Below are positions 1 through 8,767 of a DNA stretch of 64,000 nucleotides, one piece after another. Source of the stretch: Pseudonocardia sp. HH130630-07 (GTDB lineage: Bacteria; Actinomycetota; Actinomycetes; Mycobacteriales; Pseudonocardiaceae). The notes beneath the pieces were generated by a model. That model did no database searches. It saw only the letters and a list, made by a program, of their open reading frames with translations, and was not told where the DNA came from. The first letter of the stretch is position 1, and the number at the start of each line of letters is the position of its first letter. Made by a program: the position numbers and the translations under genes. The DNA lies in the NCBI RefSeq assembly GCF_001698125.1, contig NZ_CP013854.1, forward strand, positions 3,844,001-3,908,000, in the 5' to 3' direction.

Positions 1-1141
1 TGCCGCGCCGGGCCAGTTCGGCGGCCGCGTCGGGAACCCCGGTCACCGTGGCGAGCTCGTCGGCCCGGCGCCGCGCCGCGCCCCGGCGGCGCAGCCGCGG
101 CGGGGCCGGGTCCAGCACGGTCACCCCGGCCACCACCCGGTGTGCGCCCGGGTCGCGCAGCACCGCGCGGTCCCCGATCCGCAGCGGGAGCGGGCGTTCG
201 GGGCGGAGCCGGACGACGTCGTCGCCGAGCGGCCGGACCCGCACCGGTACGGCGGCCGATCCGGCGTGCAGGGTGAGCCCGGTCGGTGACCCGATCTCCG
301 GCGCCGGCCCGCCGATCCCGTGCAGCCGCACGTCGAGCTCCACCGGCGCCGGCCAGGCGGCCCGGGTGAGGAGCGCGTCGCCGCGCCGGACCCGGTCCCG
401 GGCGATCCCGCGCAGGTTCAGCGCGACCCGGGCCACCGCCCCCGCCGAGGGCACCGCGGCGCCGAGTTCCTGCACCCCGCGCACGGTCACCGGGATCCGG
501 CCGCCCGGACCGTCGAGCTCCAGCTCGTCCCCGGCCCGGACGGTGCCGCTGCCCAGCGTCCCGGTGACGACCGTGCCCGCGCCGCGCACGGTGAACGACC
601 GGTCCACCCAGAGCCGCAGGTCGGCGTCCGGATCGGGGTCCGGCAGGGACGCGGTGAGCGCGGCGAGCGCGGTGCGCAGCTCGTCGAGCCCGGCCCCGGT
701 CGCGGCCGAGACCGCGACCGACGGCCATCCGTGCAGACCGCGCTCCGCCAGCGCCGCCGTCGCGTCCAGCCGAGCCAGGTCGGGTTCCAGCAGGTCGGTC
801 CGGGTGAGCACGAGCAGGCCCCGGGTGACGCCCGCGGCGGCGAGCGCGTCGGCGTGCTCGCCGGACTGTGGCATCCAGCCCTCGTCGGCGGCGACGACGA
901 ACACCGCCGCCGGTACCGGCCCGGCCCCGGCGAGCATGGTGCCGACGAACCGCTCGTGCCCGGGGACGTCGACGAACGCGACGGTCCCCGCACCCGGTAG
1001 CTCGGTCCAGGCGAAGCCCAGGTCGATCGTCATCCCGCGGCGCCGCTCCTCGGCCCAGCGGTCGGGCTCCATCCCGGTCAGGGCCCGCACCAGGGTCGAC
1101 TTGCCGTGGTCGACGTGACCCGCCGTGCAGAGCACGTGCAC
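1..1141 (-). CDS. selB: Selenocysteine-specific elongation factor SelB, 3' end beyond the window
   Basis: GTPase that carries Sec-tRNA to the ribosome at UGA codons marked by a SECIS element. About 380 residues are visible, beginning [18 protein letters not shown], so the P-loop is at residues 8-16. The switch II motif DVPGHE and a guanine-specificity motif (LVLTRTDL, in place of NKxD) follow, then beta-barrel domains. The C-terminal winged-helix SECIS-binding part lies outside the window. The GTG start shares its first G with the TAG stop of selA, so the two are translationally coupled. Identification is secure from the P-loop, the order of GTPase motifs and the selA partner. Confidence 0.93.
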   Translation of the reverse strand, partial: MHVLCTAGHVDHGKSTLVRALTGMEPDRWAEERRRGMTIDLGFAWTELPGAGTVAFVDVPGHERFVGTMLAGAGPVPAAVFVVAADEGWMPQSGEHADALAAAGVTRGLLVLTRTDLLEPDLARLDATAALAERGLHGWPSVAVSAATGAGLDELRTALAALTASLPDPDPDADLRLWVDRSFTVRGAGTVVTGTLGSGTVRAGDELELDGPGGRIPVTVRGVQELGAAVPSAGAVARVALNLRGIARDRVRRGDALLTRAAWPAPVELDVRLHGIGGPAPEIGSPTGLTLHAGSAAVPVRVRPLGDDVVRLRPERPLPLRIGDRAVLRDPGAHRVVAGVTVLDPAPPRLRRRGAARRRADELATVTGVPDAAAELARRG

Positions 1142-2466
1142 TAGGCCACCGCCCGTACCGCGCGGACCAGCACGTCGTCGTCGGCGGGGGCCAGCGCCCG
1201 CAGGTCGAGCAGGCAGTGCCCGTCGGCCACCCGGCCCAGCACCGGCGGGTCGCCGGCGCGCAGCGCGACGGCGTAGCGCTCGGGCAGCGCCACCGCGGCG
1301 CTGGCCAGGTCCACCCCCGGTGCCCCGCCGCCGCCGACCCCCGCGACGCTGTCCACCGCGACGGCGTCGATCCCGTCGCCGGCGAGCCGCTCGGCGATCG
1401 TGCCGGCGCGGGCGCGCAGCGCGGCGGGATCGGCGTCGAGGAACGTGCGGACGGGGGTGGGCGGCCCGGCGACCGACGCCTCGAGCGCGGCCAGGGTCAG
1501 CTTGTCCACCCGCATCGCGCGGGCCAGCGGGAACCGGCGGACCCGGTCCACGAGAGCGGTCCCGCGCTCGCCGCCACCGAGCAGCAGCCCGGCCTGCGGC
1601 CCGCCGAGCAGCTTGTCCCCGGACGCGGTGACCAGGTCGGCCCCGGCGGCGATGGCCCCGGCGGCGTCCGGCTCGTCGGGCAGCAGCGGGTGCGCGGTGA
1701 GCAGGCCGGAGCCGATGTCGGCGACCACCGGCGGGCCCAGCCCGGCGAGCTCGGCGATGCCGACCTCGGCGACGAAACCGCTCACCACGAAGTTCGACGG
1801 GTGCGCCACGAGGACGAACGCCGTGTCGGGACCGACCGCCGCGGCGTAGTCCCGCAGGTGGGTGCGGTTCGTCGTCCCGACCGGGCGCAGCCGGGCGCCG
1901 GTCGACTCGATCAGTTCCGGGATGCGGAAGCCGTCACCGATCTCGACGAGCTGGCCACGGGAGATCACGATCTCCCGCCCGGACCCGGCGAGCGCGGCGC
2001 AGACCAGCGCGAGCGCGGCGGCACCGTTGTTCGCGATCCAGGCGGCGCCGGCCCCGGGCACGGCGTCGCGCAGCGCCGCGACCGCCCCGGCACCGCGGGT
2101 CCCGCGCTGCCCGGTGGCCAGGTCCAGCTCGACGTCGCAGGTCCCGGCGGCGGCACCGAGCGCGGTGACCGCGGCGGCCGACAGCGGGGCCCGGCCCAGG
2201 TTCGTGTGCAGCAGGACGCCGCTGGCGTTGAGCACCGGCCGGATCCCGGTCGCGGTGGCGGGGAGGCCGGTGACCGCGTCCGCGGCGACGGCCTCCGGCG
2301 CGATGACGCCGTCGCGGGCCCGTTGCTGCGCGGCGGCGACCGCCCGCTTGACCCGGTCCCGGCCGAGCCGCGCCACGGCCGCGACGAGCTCGGGCTCGGC
2401 GAGCAGCGCGTCGGTGCGCGGGATCCGCCGGCGCGGGTCCGTGGGGGAGGGGCGCGCGGTGGTCAT
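1141..2466 (-). CDS. selA: L-seryl-tRNA(Sec) selenium transferase SelA
   Basis: PLP enzyme that converts Ser-tRNA(Sec) to Sec-tRNA(Sec) using selenophosphate. The 441-residue protein has the typical N-terminal alpha domain (PRTDALLAEPEL, TGIRPVLNASGVLLHTNLGR) and the PLP lysine in SGDKLLGGPQAG at about residue 285. Length fits the family (about 460). The ATG start lies 16 bases after the stop of the upstream coiled-coil gene, and its TAG stop overlaps the selB start by one base, so divIVA-like, selA and selB look like one operon. No strong Shine-Dalgarno is visible, which suggests coupling to the upstream gene. Confidence 0.95.
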   Translation of the reverse strand: MTTARPSPTDPRRRIPRTDALLAEPELVAAVARLGRDRVKRAVAAAQQRARDGVIAPEAVAADAVTGLPATATGIRPVLNASGVLLHTNLGRAPLSAAAVTALGAAAGTCDVELDLATGQRGTRGAGAVAALRDAVPGAGAAWIANNGAAALALVCAALAGSGREIVISRGQLVEIGDGFRIPELIESTGARLRPVGTTNRTHLRDYAAAVGPDTAFVLVAHPSNFVVSGFVAEVGIAELAGLGPPVVADIGSGLLTAHPLLPDEPDAAGAIAAGADLVTASGDKLLGGPQAGLLLGGGERGTALVDRVRRFPLARAMRVDKLTLAALEASVAGPPTPVRTFLDADPAALRARAGTIAERLAGDGIDAVAVDSVAGVGGGGAPGVDLASAAVALPERYAVALRAGDPPVLGRVADGHCLLDLRALAPADDDVLVRAVRAVA

Positions 2467-2482
2467 CGGCGCACGGTAGCGC

Positions 2483-3376
2483 TCAGCCGGGGACGGGGCC
2501 CCCGGACGCCCGGGCCGGATCGGGACGCACGGTGTGCCGCAGCGCCGCGGTCTCCGGCTCGGGTGCCGGGCCGGCCGGGGACGCCGGCGACGCGGCGGCC
2601 GGGCCCGGCGACGGTCGCGGTCCGGCGGCCCGCTGCTCGGGCAGCGTGACCGGCGGGAGCTCGGCCGGCACCGGACGGCCGCCCGGTTCGCGCAGCTGGT
2701 GGGCGCCACCGCCGGGCGGGCGGGCGGGCCGGTCGAGCCGGCCCAGCTCGGCACCGAGCAGTGCGTGCAGCCGGGCGACCTCCTCGCGGACGCCCCGGCG
2801 CAGGTCGGCGACGTGGGCGTGCATCGAGGCCGCGGTGTCGGCGACCCGCTCGGACTCGCGGCGGGCCACCGTCCCCATCGAGCGCACCTGCTCGACCTCG
2901 CGGGCGGCGTCCGCGGCGGCCCGCTCGGCGTCGGCCCGGGCCTCGGCACGGATCCGCTCGGCGTCGGCGACGGCGTCCGCGGTGATCCGGGCGGCCTCTG
3001 CGTGGGCACGGGCGTGCACCTCGGCCGCCTCCTGCTCGACCGCCCGGCGGCGCTGGTCGGCCTCGTGCTGGGCCATCCGGACGATCTTGTCGGCGCGCAT
3101 CCCGAACGTCTCCACCGGGCGGGAGCGGACGTCGGCGAGCGCCTCGGTCAGCGCGTCGGTACGGCGCAGCGCCTCGTCCCGGGCCTGCTCGGCGGCCGCG
3201 AGCCGGGCCCGCAGCGCCGGGACGTCCACGGCGTCGGGTTCCGGCGCGGCGTCCGCGCCGGCCGCGGTGCCCGGGTCCCATCCGGGATCGCCGCTGCGGG
3301 TGAGCTCGTCGTCCCGTACGTCCTCGACCGGCTCGTCGTCGTCCACCACGTCGCCGCCCGTCCTCCGCTCCGTCAC
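2483..3376 (-). CDS. DivIVA-like coiled-coil protein at the head of the selAB operon
   Basis: A protein of about 297 residues with an acidic N-terminus, a long charged helical core (roughly residues 60-205, rich in Ala/Glu/Arg heptads such as EADQRRRAVEQEAAEVHARAHAEA) and a Pro/Ala-rich tail. This pattern is seen in actinobacterial DivIVA/Wag31-like and cell-division coiled-coil proteins; no enzymatic motif is visible. It is 16 bases upstream of selA on the same strand. Its most plausible start is a GTG whose bases coincide with the outer end of the adjacent insertion sequence, so the true N-terminus and promoter may have been displaced by that insertion. A direct role in selenium metabolism is not established. 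Confidence 0.6.
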   Translation of the reverse strand: MTERRTGGDVVDDDEPVEDVRDDELTRSGDPGWDPGTAAGADAAPEPDAVDVPALRARLAAAEQARDEALRRTDALTEALADVRSRPVETFGMRADKIVRMAQHEADQRRRAVEQEAAEVHARAHAEAARITADAVADAERIRAEARADAERAAADAAREVEQVRSMGTVARRESERVADTAASMHAHVADLRRGVREEVARLHALLGAELGRLDRPARPPGGGAHQLREPGGRPVPAELPPVTLPEQRAAGPRPSPGPAAASPASPAGPAPEPETAALRHTVRPDPARASGGPVPG

Positions 3377-3393
3377 TGAGCCTTTCCCAGTAG
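3374..3393 (+). repeat. Left terminal inverted repeat of the insertion sequence
   Basis: CACTGAGCC followed by TTTCCCAGTAG; it matches the reverse complement of 4349-4368 with one mismatch. The outermost three bases are also the GTG start codon (minus strand) of the divIVA-like gene. Confidence 0.85.
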
Positions 3394-3506
3394 TGGGGAG
3401 CGGCTGGCGGCGACACGCCGGGGGCGTGGAGGTGCTCAACGAGGGTGCGGGACCCCGGTAGAAGAGGTCGGTCCGCTCAAAGATCGACTCACCACCGAGG
3501 TCCCGC

Positions 3507-4337
3507 GTGCCCGATCCTGTCACCTACACCGCCGTGCTCCCGATCGGGGAGCCCACCGCGTCCATGTTGTCGCGACTGTTGGCCGAGGAACGCCTCCGGC
3601 GCGGGACCCGGCGCGGGCGCCGCGCGCTGGACTGTGACCGCCACGCGGTGCTGGTGCTGCGCTGGTTCCTCGACGCCACCCGGGTCGCCCAGCTCGCCGC
3701 CGACAACCAGCTGAGCCTGTCGAGTACCTACCGCTACCTGCACGAAGGCATCGACGTTCTGGCCGCCGCCGCGCCTGGACTGCCCGGCGCGCTGCTCGCG
3801 GCCCGCACCGCCGGGCACACCCACGTTCACCTCGACGGCACCGTGATCCACACTGACCGCTCCCGCACTCCCGGACCGACCCCGGGAGTGGATCTGTGGT
3901 GGTCGGGCAAGCACCACGTCCACGGCGGGAACGTTCAGGTCCTCACCGCGCCTGACGGGTGGCCGTTGTGGACATCCCCGGTGCGCCCGGGCCGCGAGCA
4001 CGACACCACCTGCGCCCGCGGCCACCCCGGCCTGCTCGACGCGATCGAGGACTGGACCGACGACACCCACGTCGTGCTCGCCGACCTCGGCTACGACGGT
4101 GAGAACACCCGCCTGACCTGCCCGTTCAAGACCCCCACCGGCGGTGGGCTGTCGGTGGACAAGCGCACCGTCAACACGCTGCACTCCGCCGTCAGGGCTG
4201 TGGCCGAACGCGGGAACTCCCTGCTCAAGACCACCTTCAAGGCGCTGCGTCGGGTCAGCTTCTGCCCCTGGCGGATCGGCGCGATCACCGCCGCCGCGCT
4301 CGTTCTCCTCCACGTCGAGCACGACCGAACCACATGA
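3507..4337 (+). CDS. IS5-type DDE transposase
   Basis: A 276-residue transposase. The N-terminal third carries a helix-turn-helix (VLRWFLDATRVAQLAADNQLS, then a YRYL helix). The catalytic DDE residues are probably the Asp in HLDGTVIHTDR, the Asp in VLADLGYDGEN and the Glu in RAVAERGNSLLK, the arrangement of the DDE_Tnp_4 endonuclease family. The length is complete, no frameshift is seen, and both terminal repeats are present, so the copy may still be active. The GTG start at 3507 gives MPDPVTYTAVLPIGEP. Confidence 0.9.
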   Translation: MPDPVTYTAVLPIGEPTASMLSRLLAEERLRRGTRRGRRALDCDRHAVLVLRWFLDATRVAQLAADNQLSLSSTYRYLHEGIDVLAAAAPGLPGALLAARTAGHTHVHLDGTVIHTDRSRTPGPTPGVDLWWSGKHHVHGGNVQVLTAPDGWPLWTSPVRPGREHDTTCARGHPGLLDAIEDWTDDTHVVLADLGYDGENTRLTCPFKTPTGGGLSVDKRTVNTLHSAVRAVAERGNSLLKTTFKALRRVSFCPWRIGAITAAALVLLHVEHDRTT

Positions 4338-4348
4338 TCAACCAGCAC

Positions 4349-4368
4349 CTACTGGGAAAGGCTCACTG
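4349..4368 (-). repeat. Right terminal inverted repeat of the insertion sequence
   Basis: The reverse complement reads CAGTGAGCC then TTTCCCAGTAG, the mirror of the left end at 3374-3393. It begins 11 bases after the transposase stop codon. Confidence 0.85.
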
Positions 4369-4629
4369 CGCTGCCCTGCACCGTCCCGCCGCGGGTGCGG
4401 CGCCGGTCCGGGACGCTCGCACCGTCCACCCGATCGGTCAATGCCGTGCACCGGCCGTGGTCGGACGCAACCCGTTCGACGGACGGGCCCGTTCGGTGAG
4501 CGGCGGTGCCATCGCCACGGTACCGCCGGCCGGCGACGGGTAGCGTCCGACGGTGACGAGGTCGTCACCCGGGGACGTGACCGGCCGCAGGTCGGGCCCG
4601 GTCGTCCCCGCGATCTTCAGGAGGAGCGC

Positions 4630-5658
4630 ATGACCGCCACCGCCCGCCGGCTCACCGAGTACAGCCACGGCGCCGGCTGCGGCTGCAAGCTCGGCCCGGC
4701 CCAGCTGACCGAGGTACTGGCCGGTGTCACGCCGCCGTCGCACCCTGACCTTCTGGTGGGGACCGACACCGGGGACGACGCGGCCGTCTGGCGGCTGTCG
4801 GCGGAGCGCGCGCTCGTCGCGACGACCGACTTCTTCACCCCGATCGTCGACGACCCGCGGACCTGGGGCGCGATCGCCGCGACCAATGCGGTGTCCGACG
4901 TCTACGCGATGGGCGGCACCCCGCTGTTCGCGCTGAACCTGGTGTGCTGGCCGTCCTCCGAACTCGGCCCCGACGTGCTGGCCGAGGTCCTCTCCGGTGG
5001 CTCCGACGTCGGGCGGGCCTGCGGGTTCGCGGTCGTGGGCGGGCACACCGTCGACGACCCGGAGCCGAAGTACGGCCTCGCCGTGGTGGGGGAGGTGCAC
5101 CCGGACCGGGTGCTGACGAACGCGGGCCTGCGCCCCGGTGACGCGCTCGTGCTGACCAAGCCGATCGGCATCGGCGTCGTCACCACCGCGGTCAAGCGCG
5201 GGGTCCCGGCCGCGGTGGACGCCGCCGTCGCGGCGATGACCACCCCGAACGCCGACGCGGCCGCCGCCGCGCTGGCCGCCGGGGCGACCGGGTGCACCGA
5301 CGTCACCGGGTACGGGCTGCTCGGCCACCTGACGAAGATGACGGTGGCCTCCGGCGTCGACGCCCGGCTCGACGCCGCCGCGGTGCCGCTGCTCGACGGG
5401 GTGGCCGGGCTCGTCGCGGACGGCGTGGTGCCCGGCGGCACCCTGCGCAACCGGCAGTGGATCGAGGACCGGATCGTGCGCGCCGGGGCCTCCGACGACG
5501 AGCTCGTGCTGCTGTCGGACGCCCAGACCTCCGGCGGCCTGCTCTTCGGCGCCGCACCGGAGGCCGCGGACGCGGCCGTCGCCCGGCTGCGCGCCCAGGG
5601 TCACCCGGCCGCGGTGATCGGCTCGGTCACGGCGGGATCGGGGATGGTGCACGTCTAG
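4630..5658 (+). CDS. selD: Selenide, water dikinase (selenophosphate synthetase) SelD
   Basis: Makes selenophosphate, the selenium donor used by SelA. The 342-residue protein has [11 protein letters not shown] near the N-terminus, with Cys17 and Lys20 at the positions of the catalytic pair of the E. coli enzyme; it is therefore a Cys form, not a selenoprotein. TGDDAAVW and the ATP-binding AIR-synthase-type core follow, with [10 protein letters not shown] and TSGGLL near the C-terminus. A GGAG ribosome site lies about 6 bases before the ATG. The 261 bases between the insertion sequence and this gene show no coding region and presumably hold its promoter. The PLP gene starts 10 bases downstream, suggesting cotranscription. 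Confidence 0.95.
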   Translation: MTATARRLTEYSHGAGCGCKLGPAQLTEVLAGVTPPSHPDLLVGTDTGDDAAVWRLSAERALVATTDFFTPIVDDPRTWGAIAATNAVSDVYAMGGTPLFALNLVCWPSSELGPDVLAEVLSGGSDVGRACGFAVVGGHTVDDPEPKYGLAVVGEVHPDRVLTNAGLRPGDALVLTKPIGIGVVTTAVKRGVPAAVDAAVAAMTTPNADAAAAALAAGATGCTDVTGYGLLGHLTKMTVASGVDARLDAAAVPLLDGVAGLVADGVVPGGTLRNRQWIEDRIVRAGASDDELVLLSDAQTSGGLLFGAAPEAADAAVARLRAQGHPAAVIGSVTAGSGMVHV

Positions 5659-5668
5659 GGTCGCCCCC

Positions 5669-6769
5669 GTGGAGCCCGACGACCGCAGCTGTGCCCGGAC
5701 CCGAGCGTGGACCGACGAGGCGATGCGCCGCGTCCAGGCCGACGCGAACCGCTCCGCCGACACCCACCTGCACGTGCTCGACCTGCCCGCGCAGTGGGGC
5801 GTGCAGGTCTACCTCAAGGACGAGTCGGTGCACCCGACCGGCAGCCTCAAGCACCGGCTCGCGCGGTCGTTGTTCCTCTACGCGCTGGCCTCGGGCTGGA
5901 TCACCGAGTCGACGACGGTCGTCGAGGCCAGCTCCGGGTCGACGGCGGTCTCCGAGGCCTACTTCGCGCGGCTGCTCGGGTTGCCGTTCGTCGCGGTGAT
6001 GCCCCGCTCGACCAGCCCGGAGAAGATCGCGCTGATCGAGCGCGAGGGCGGCCGGTGCCACTTCGTGACCCACGGCGGGGAGGTCTACGCCGAGGCCGAG
6101 CGGTTGGCCGCCGAGAGCGGCGGGCACTACCTGGACCAGTTCACCTACGCCGAGCGGGCCACCGACTGGCGGGGCAACAACAACATCGCCGAATCGATCC
6201 TCGCCCAGCTCTCGCACGAGCCGCACCCGGTACCGGAGTGGATCGTCGTCGGTGCCGGGACCGGCGGGACGTCGGCCACCATCGGCCGCTACCTGCGCTA
6301 CCGGCGGTTGCCGACCCGGCTGGCCGTGGTCGATCCCGAGGGGTCGGCGTTCCTGCCCGGCTGGCGGTCCGGGGACCCGGCCCACGAGACCGGGCGGGCG
6401 TCACGGATCGAGGGGATCGGGCGGCCCCGGATGGAGCCGAGCTTCGTGCCGTCGGTCATCGACCGCATGATCGGGGTGCCGGACGCCGCCAGCGTCGCGG
6501 CGGCCCGGCACCTGCGGGACCGGACCGGGCGGTGGACCGGCGGGTCCACCGGCACCAACCTGTGGGGCGTCTACCAGCTCGTCGCCGAGATGCTGCGGAC
6601 CGGGCGGACCGGCAGCGTGGTCACCTTGATCTGCGACGGCGGCGAGCGGTACCGGCACAGCTACTACGACGACGACTGGGTCACCGATCAGGGCCTCGAC
6701 CTGCGGCCGTACACCGAGACGCTGCAGACCTTCGTCGGGACCGGCCGCTGGGAGGCCCCGCCGGCCTGA
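5669..6769 (+). CDS. PLP-dependent cysteine desulfhydrase / cysteine synthase family (Cds1-like)
   Basis: A fold-type II PLP enzyme of 366 residues. The cofactor lysine is Lys61 in [15 protein letters not shown], the substrate loop is [13 protein letters not shown] and the phosphate-binding loop is [18 protein letters not shown]. The sequence pattern, including [10 protein letters not shown] and the C-terminal YDDDWV segment, matches the Cds1/Rv3684 group of mycobacterial L-cysteine desulfhydrases, which release sulfide from cysteine. It follows selD by 10 bases on the same strand. Inference: with selenocysteine as substrate such an enzyme could release selenide for SelD, but the sequence alone cannot show this. 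General cysteine catabolism is the conservative reading. Confidence 0.8.
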   Translation: MEPDDRSCARTRAWTDEAMRRVQADANRSADTHLHVLDLPAQWGVQVYLKDESVHPTGSLKHRLARSLFLYALASGWITESTTVVEASSGSTAVSEAYFARLLGLPFVAVMPRSTSPEKIALIEREGGRCHFVTHGGEVYAEAERLAAESGGHYLDQFTYAERATDWRGNNNIAESILAQLSHEPHPVPEWIVVGAGTGGTSATIGRYLRYRRLPTRLAVVDPEGSAFLPGWRSGDPAHETGRASRIEGIGRPRMEPSFVPSVIDRMIGVPDAASVAAARHLRDRTGRWTGGSTGTNLWGVYQLVAEMLRTGRTGSVVTLICDGGERYRHSYYDDDWVTDQGLDLRPYTETLQTFVGTGRWEAPPA

Positions 6770-6780
6770 GCACGGGGCCC

Positions 6781-8034
6781 TCAGCCGCCCGCGAGCAGCT
6801 CCGCGGTGGCGAGCAGCCGCCGCTCCGAGCCGGGGCGGCCCACCAGCTGCACCCCGGTGGTCCCGTCGCCGGCCGGCACCGGGCACACCAGCGACGGCAG
6901 CCCGGCCAGGTTCCACGCCGCCAGCCCGGTCGAGCCCGCCCCGGCGGGCCCGGCGGTGGCGGGCAGCAGCCCGGCCTCGGCACCGGCCTCGTCGAGCCAG
7001 CAGACCAGACGCTGGCGCCAGGACGCCGGTGTGGCCGGGCGCAGGCCACCGAGGCGCCGGACCCGGCGCCCGCGGCGCAGCGCGCTGCGGGCGGCGCGGG
7101 GGAGCGCCGCCGGATCGAGGTCGAGGTCCGCCACCCGGCGGGCGAGCCCGGCGTGCCGGCGCCGGGCACCGTGCACCGGCAGCACGGCCCGGTAGGGCGG
7201 GTCGGCGGCGAGCAACCGGATCCCGGCCGGTCCGAGTAGCCGGATCGCCGCGTGCACCGCACCGGCGGCGGCCGGGTCGGCCATCCGGGTCCGGCCGGTG
7301 CGCAGCGAGCAGGCGAGCGACGCGACCGGTCCACCGGCGGCGGCCGGGGGTGGCGGACCGGCGTCGAGCCCGCCGGGAACCAGCCCGGTCGCCGCGGGTA
7401 CCCGGCGGGCGGGGGCGGCCAGGACGTCCAGCGCGACCAGCAGGTCCGCTGCGCCGGCGGCGACGATCGTCGTCTCGGCCAGGCCCGCCCAGCGCCGTTC
7501 GGCGGCGACCGGCAGCGGGAACAGCCTGCGGCCGGGTTTGAGCGCGGCGAGCCCGTGGTGTGCGGCCGCGGCCCGCAGCGCCCCGTCGCCGTCGACACCG
7601 ACGCCGAGCCCGGCCAGCCCCGCGGCGACCGCGGCGGCCGTGGCCCGGCCGCCGGGCGAGTCGTCGGGCCCGATGCCGAACTCGGCGGTGCGGGCCCGCC
7701 CGGCGACGACCGCACCGGCCGCCCGCAGGCGGCGGACCGGCTCGTCGCCGCGGCCGGTCACCGAGATGCCCTCCTCGACCGCGACGGGCACGCCGGCCAG
7801 CGGCAGCGCGAACCGGTCGGTGCGCCGGTCCAGCGCCGTCGCGGCCGCGCGCACCTGCCCGGCGTCCACGGCGACGAGCCCGGGGGTACGCCCGGCCCGC
7901 TCCAGCAGCGCGTCCACGACCTCGGTCGCGGTGCACCGGCCGGCCCGGATCTCGCCCGCGGTCACCGCCGCCCCGGCCGGGGCGGGCGCGGGGAACGTGC
8001 CGGTCGTGCCGGCGGTGCTGGCGGTGCTCGTCAT
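6781..8034 (-). CDS. Amidase-signature-family protein lacking the catalytic triad (pseudoenzyme)
   Basis: A 417-residue protein with the fold signals of the amidase signature family: ALPLAGVPVAVEE, SPGGRATAAAVAAGL, GVDGDGALRAAAA and LAALKP align with the family's GVPVAVKD, SSGGSAAAVAAGL, TDTGGSIRxPAA and GLKP. All three catalytic positions differ: Lys to Glu in the first block, cis-Ser to Pro in the second and nucleophilic Ser to Ala in the third. It should not hydrolyse amides. It starts 16 bases after the tRNA-Sec gene on the same strand, with no Shine-Dalgarno visible. It converges on the desulfhydrase gene with an 11-base gap. A non-catalytic binding role is an inference. Confidence 0.75.
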   Translation of the reverse strand: MTSTASTAGTTGTFPAPAPAGAAVTAGEIRAGRCTATEVVDALLERAGRTPGLVAVDAGQVRAAATALDRRTDRFALPLAGVPVAVEEGISVTGRGDEPVRRLRAAGAVVAGRARTAEFGIGPDDSPGGRATAAAVAAGLAGLGVGVDGDGALRAAAAHHGLAALKPGRRLFPLPVAAERRWAGLAETTIVAAGAADLLVALDVLAAPARRVPAATGLVPGGLDAGPPPPAAAGGPVASLACSLRTGRTRMADPAAAGAVHAAIRLLGPAGIRLLAADPPYRAVLPVHGARRRHAGLARRVADLDLDPAALPRAARSALRRGRRVRRLGGLRPATPASWRQRLVCWLDEAGAEAGLLPATAGPAGAGSTGLAAWNLAGLPSLVCPVPAGDGTTGVQLVGRPGSERRLLATAELLAGG

Positions 8035-8050
8035 CGGAGGTGCCGTTCTG

Positions 8051-8143
8051 CGGAGGCGGACGGGAATCGAACCCGCCTGGCCGAGGTGCTCGGCCACGTC
8101 GGTGTTGAAGACCGCGGGGGCCACCAGGCACCCATACGCCTCC
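8051..8143 (-). tRNA. selC: tRNA-Sec (anticodon UCA)
   Basis: On the minus strand the sequence begins GGAGGCG and ends CGCCTCCG, an extended acceptor stem with discriminator G. The T loop is GCGGG-TTCGATT-CCCGT, the anticodon loop is CTTCAAC with anticodon TCA (plus-strand 8106-8108), and the long extra arm TGGCCGAG-CAC-CTCGGCCA forms an 8-bp stem (plus strand 8078-8096). Length (93 nt), UCA anticodon and giant variable arm are diagnostic of selenocysteine tRNA. CCA is not encoded. It supplies the substrate for the SelA/SelB pair 6 kb away. Confidence 0.95.
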
Positions 8144-8152
8144 AGGTCTGGG

Positions 8153-8545
8153 TCAGGCCGTGCGGAGTGCCTCCGGCACGCCGTCGGCCACGTCGAACAA
8201 CGACAGGAGGCTGGTCGCCTGCAGGGCGCGGGTCACCGCGTGCGACCCGCAGACGAGGCGCAGCGTGATCCCCGCCGCCTCCGCCTTCTCCTTGGCCTCG
8301 ACGAGCGCGGCGAGACCGGCCGACCCGAGGAACGTCACCCGGGTCAGGTCGATCACCAGCAGGCGCGCCGACGGGATCCGGCCGGCGATCCGCTCGCGCA
8401 CGACGGGCGCGGTCATCGTGTCGATCTCGCCGAGCACTCCGACGACGACCGCGTCGCCCGGGTGCTCGGTCACGTCGAAGCGGACGACCTCGCCGACGTC
8501 GGGGCCCTGGTCGCCCCCCACCCCGGTGGGCGTCTCACTGCTCAT
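8153..8545 (-). CDS. STAS-domain anti-sigma factor antagonist
   Basis: A 130-residue single-domain STAS protein of the SpoIIAA/RsbV kind. VVGVLGEIDTMTAP, the core strand LLVIDLTRVTFLGSAGLAALVEA with the phosphorylatable Ser at about residue 75, and SLFDVADGVPEAL are typical. In this family the unphosphorylated protein binds an anti-sigma kinase to free a sigma factor; phosphorylation of the Ser stops this. No partner kinase or sigma factor gene is adjacent, so the target is unknown. It reads toward the tRNA-Sec gene, 9 bases away. Confidence 0.88.
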   Translation of the reverse strand: MSSETPTGVGGDQGPDVGEVVRFDVTEHPGDAVVVGVLGEIDTMTAPVVRERIAGRIPSARLLVIDLTRVTFLGSAGLAALVEAKEKAEAAGITLRLVCGSHAVTRALQATSLLSLFDVADGVPEALRTA

Positions 8546-8767
8546 GTTCCTCGTGCTCCCTCGACATGTCGTCGGCGGCGCCGTCCCGCACCGGGCGGAA
8601 CATCACCGTGAGTGACAACCGGCCGCCGTTGCTTGACGAACCACATGTGCTGTCCCCGGCCCCAGCCTAGTCAGGAGGGTCCTCCACCCTACGACCGCGG
8701 TCACGGCTCGCACAACGTCGCCAGCATCGGTCGTGCACGACCGATACCGGATGACAGGGTAACCGCC

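Larger units (their letters stand above)
3374..4368. mobile_element. IS5-family-like insertion sequence, about 1 kb
   Basis: Bounded by matching inverted repeats at 3374-3393 and 4349-4368 (20 bp with one mismatch, core TGAGCCTTTCCCAGTAG identical on both sides) around a single transposase gene. The size and the one-ORF DDE transposase fit IS5-type elements. I could not identify a convincing target-site duplication in the flanks. The element separates the leftward divIVA-like/selA/selB genes from the rightward selD gene. Confidence 0.85.

Noticed and set aside
3370..4372. Target-site duplication around the insertion sequence
   Set aside because: Bases just outside the terminal repeats (CCGT on the left, CGCT on the right) do not form a convincing direct repeat, so no duplication is claimed.
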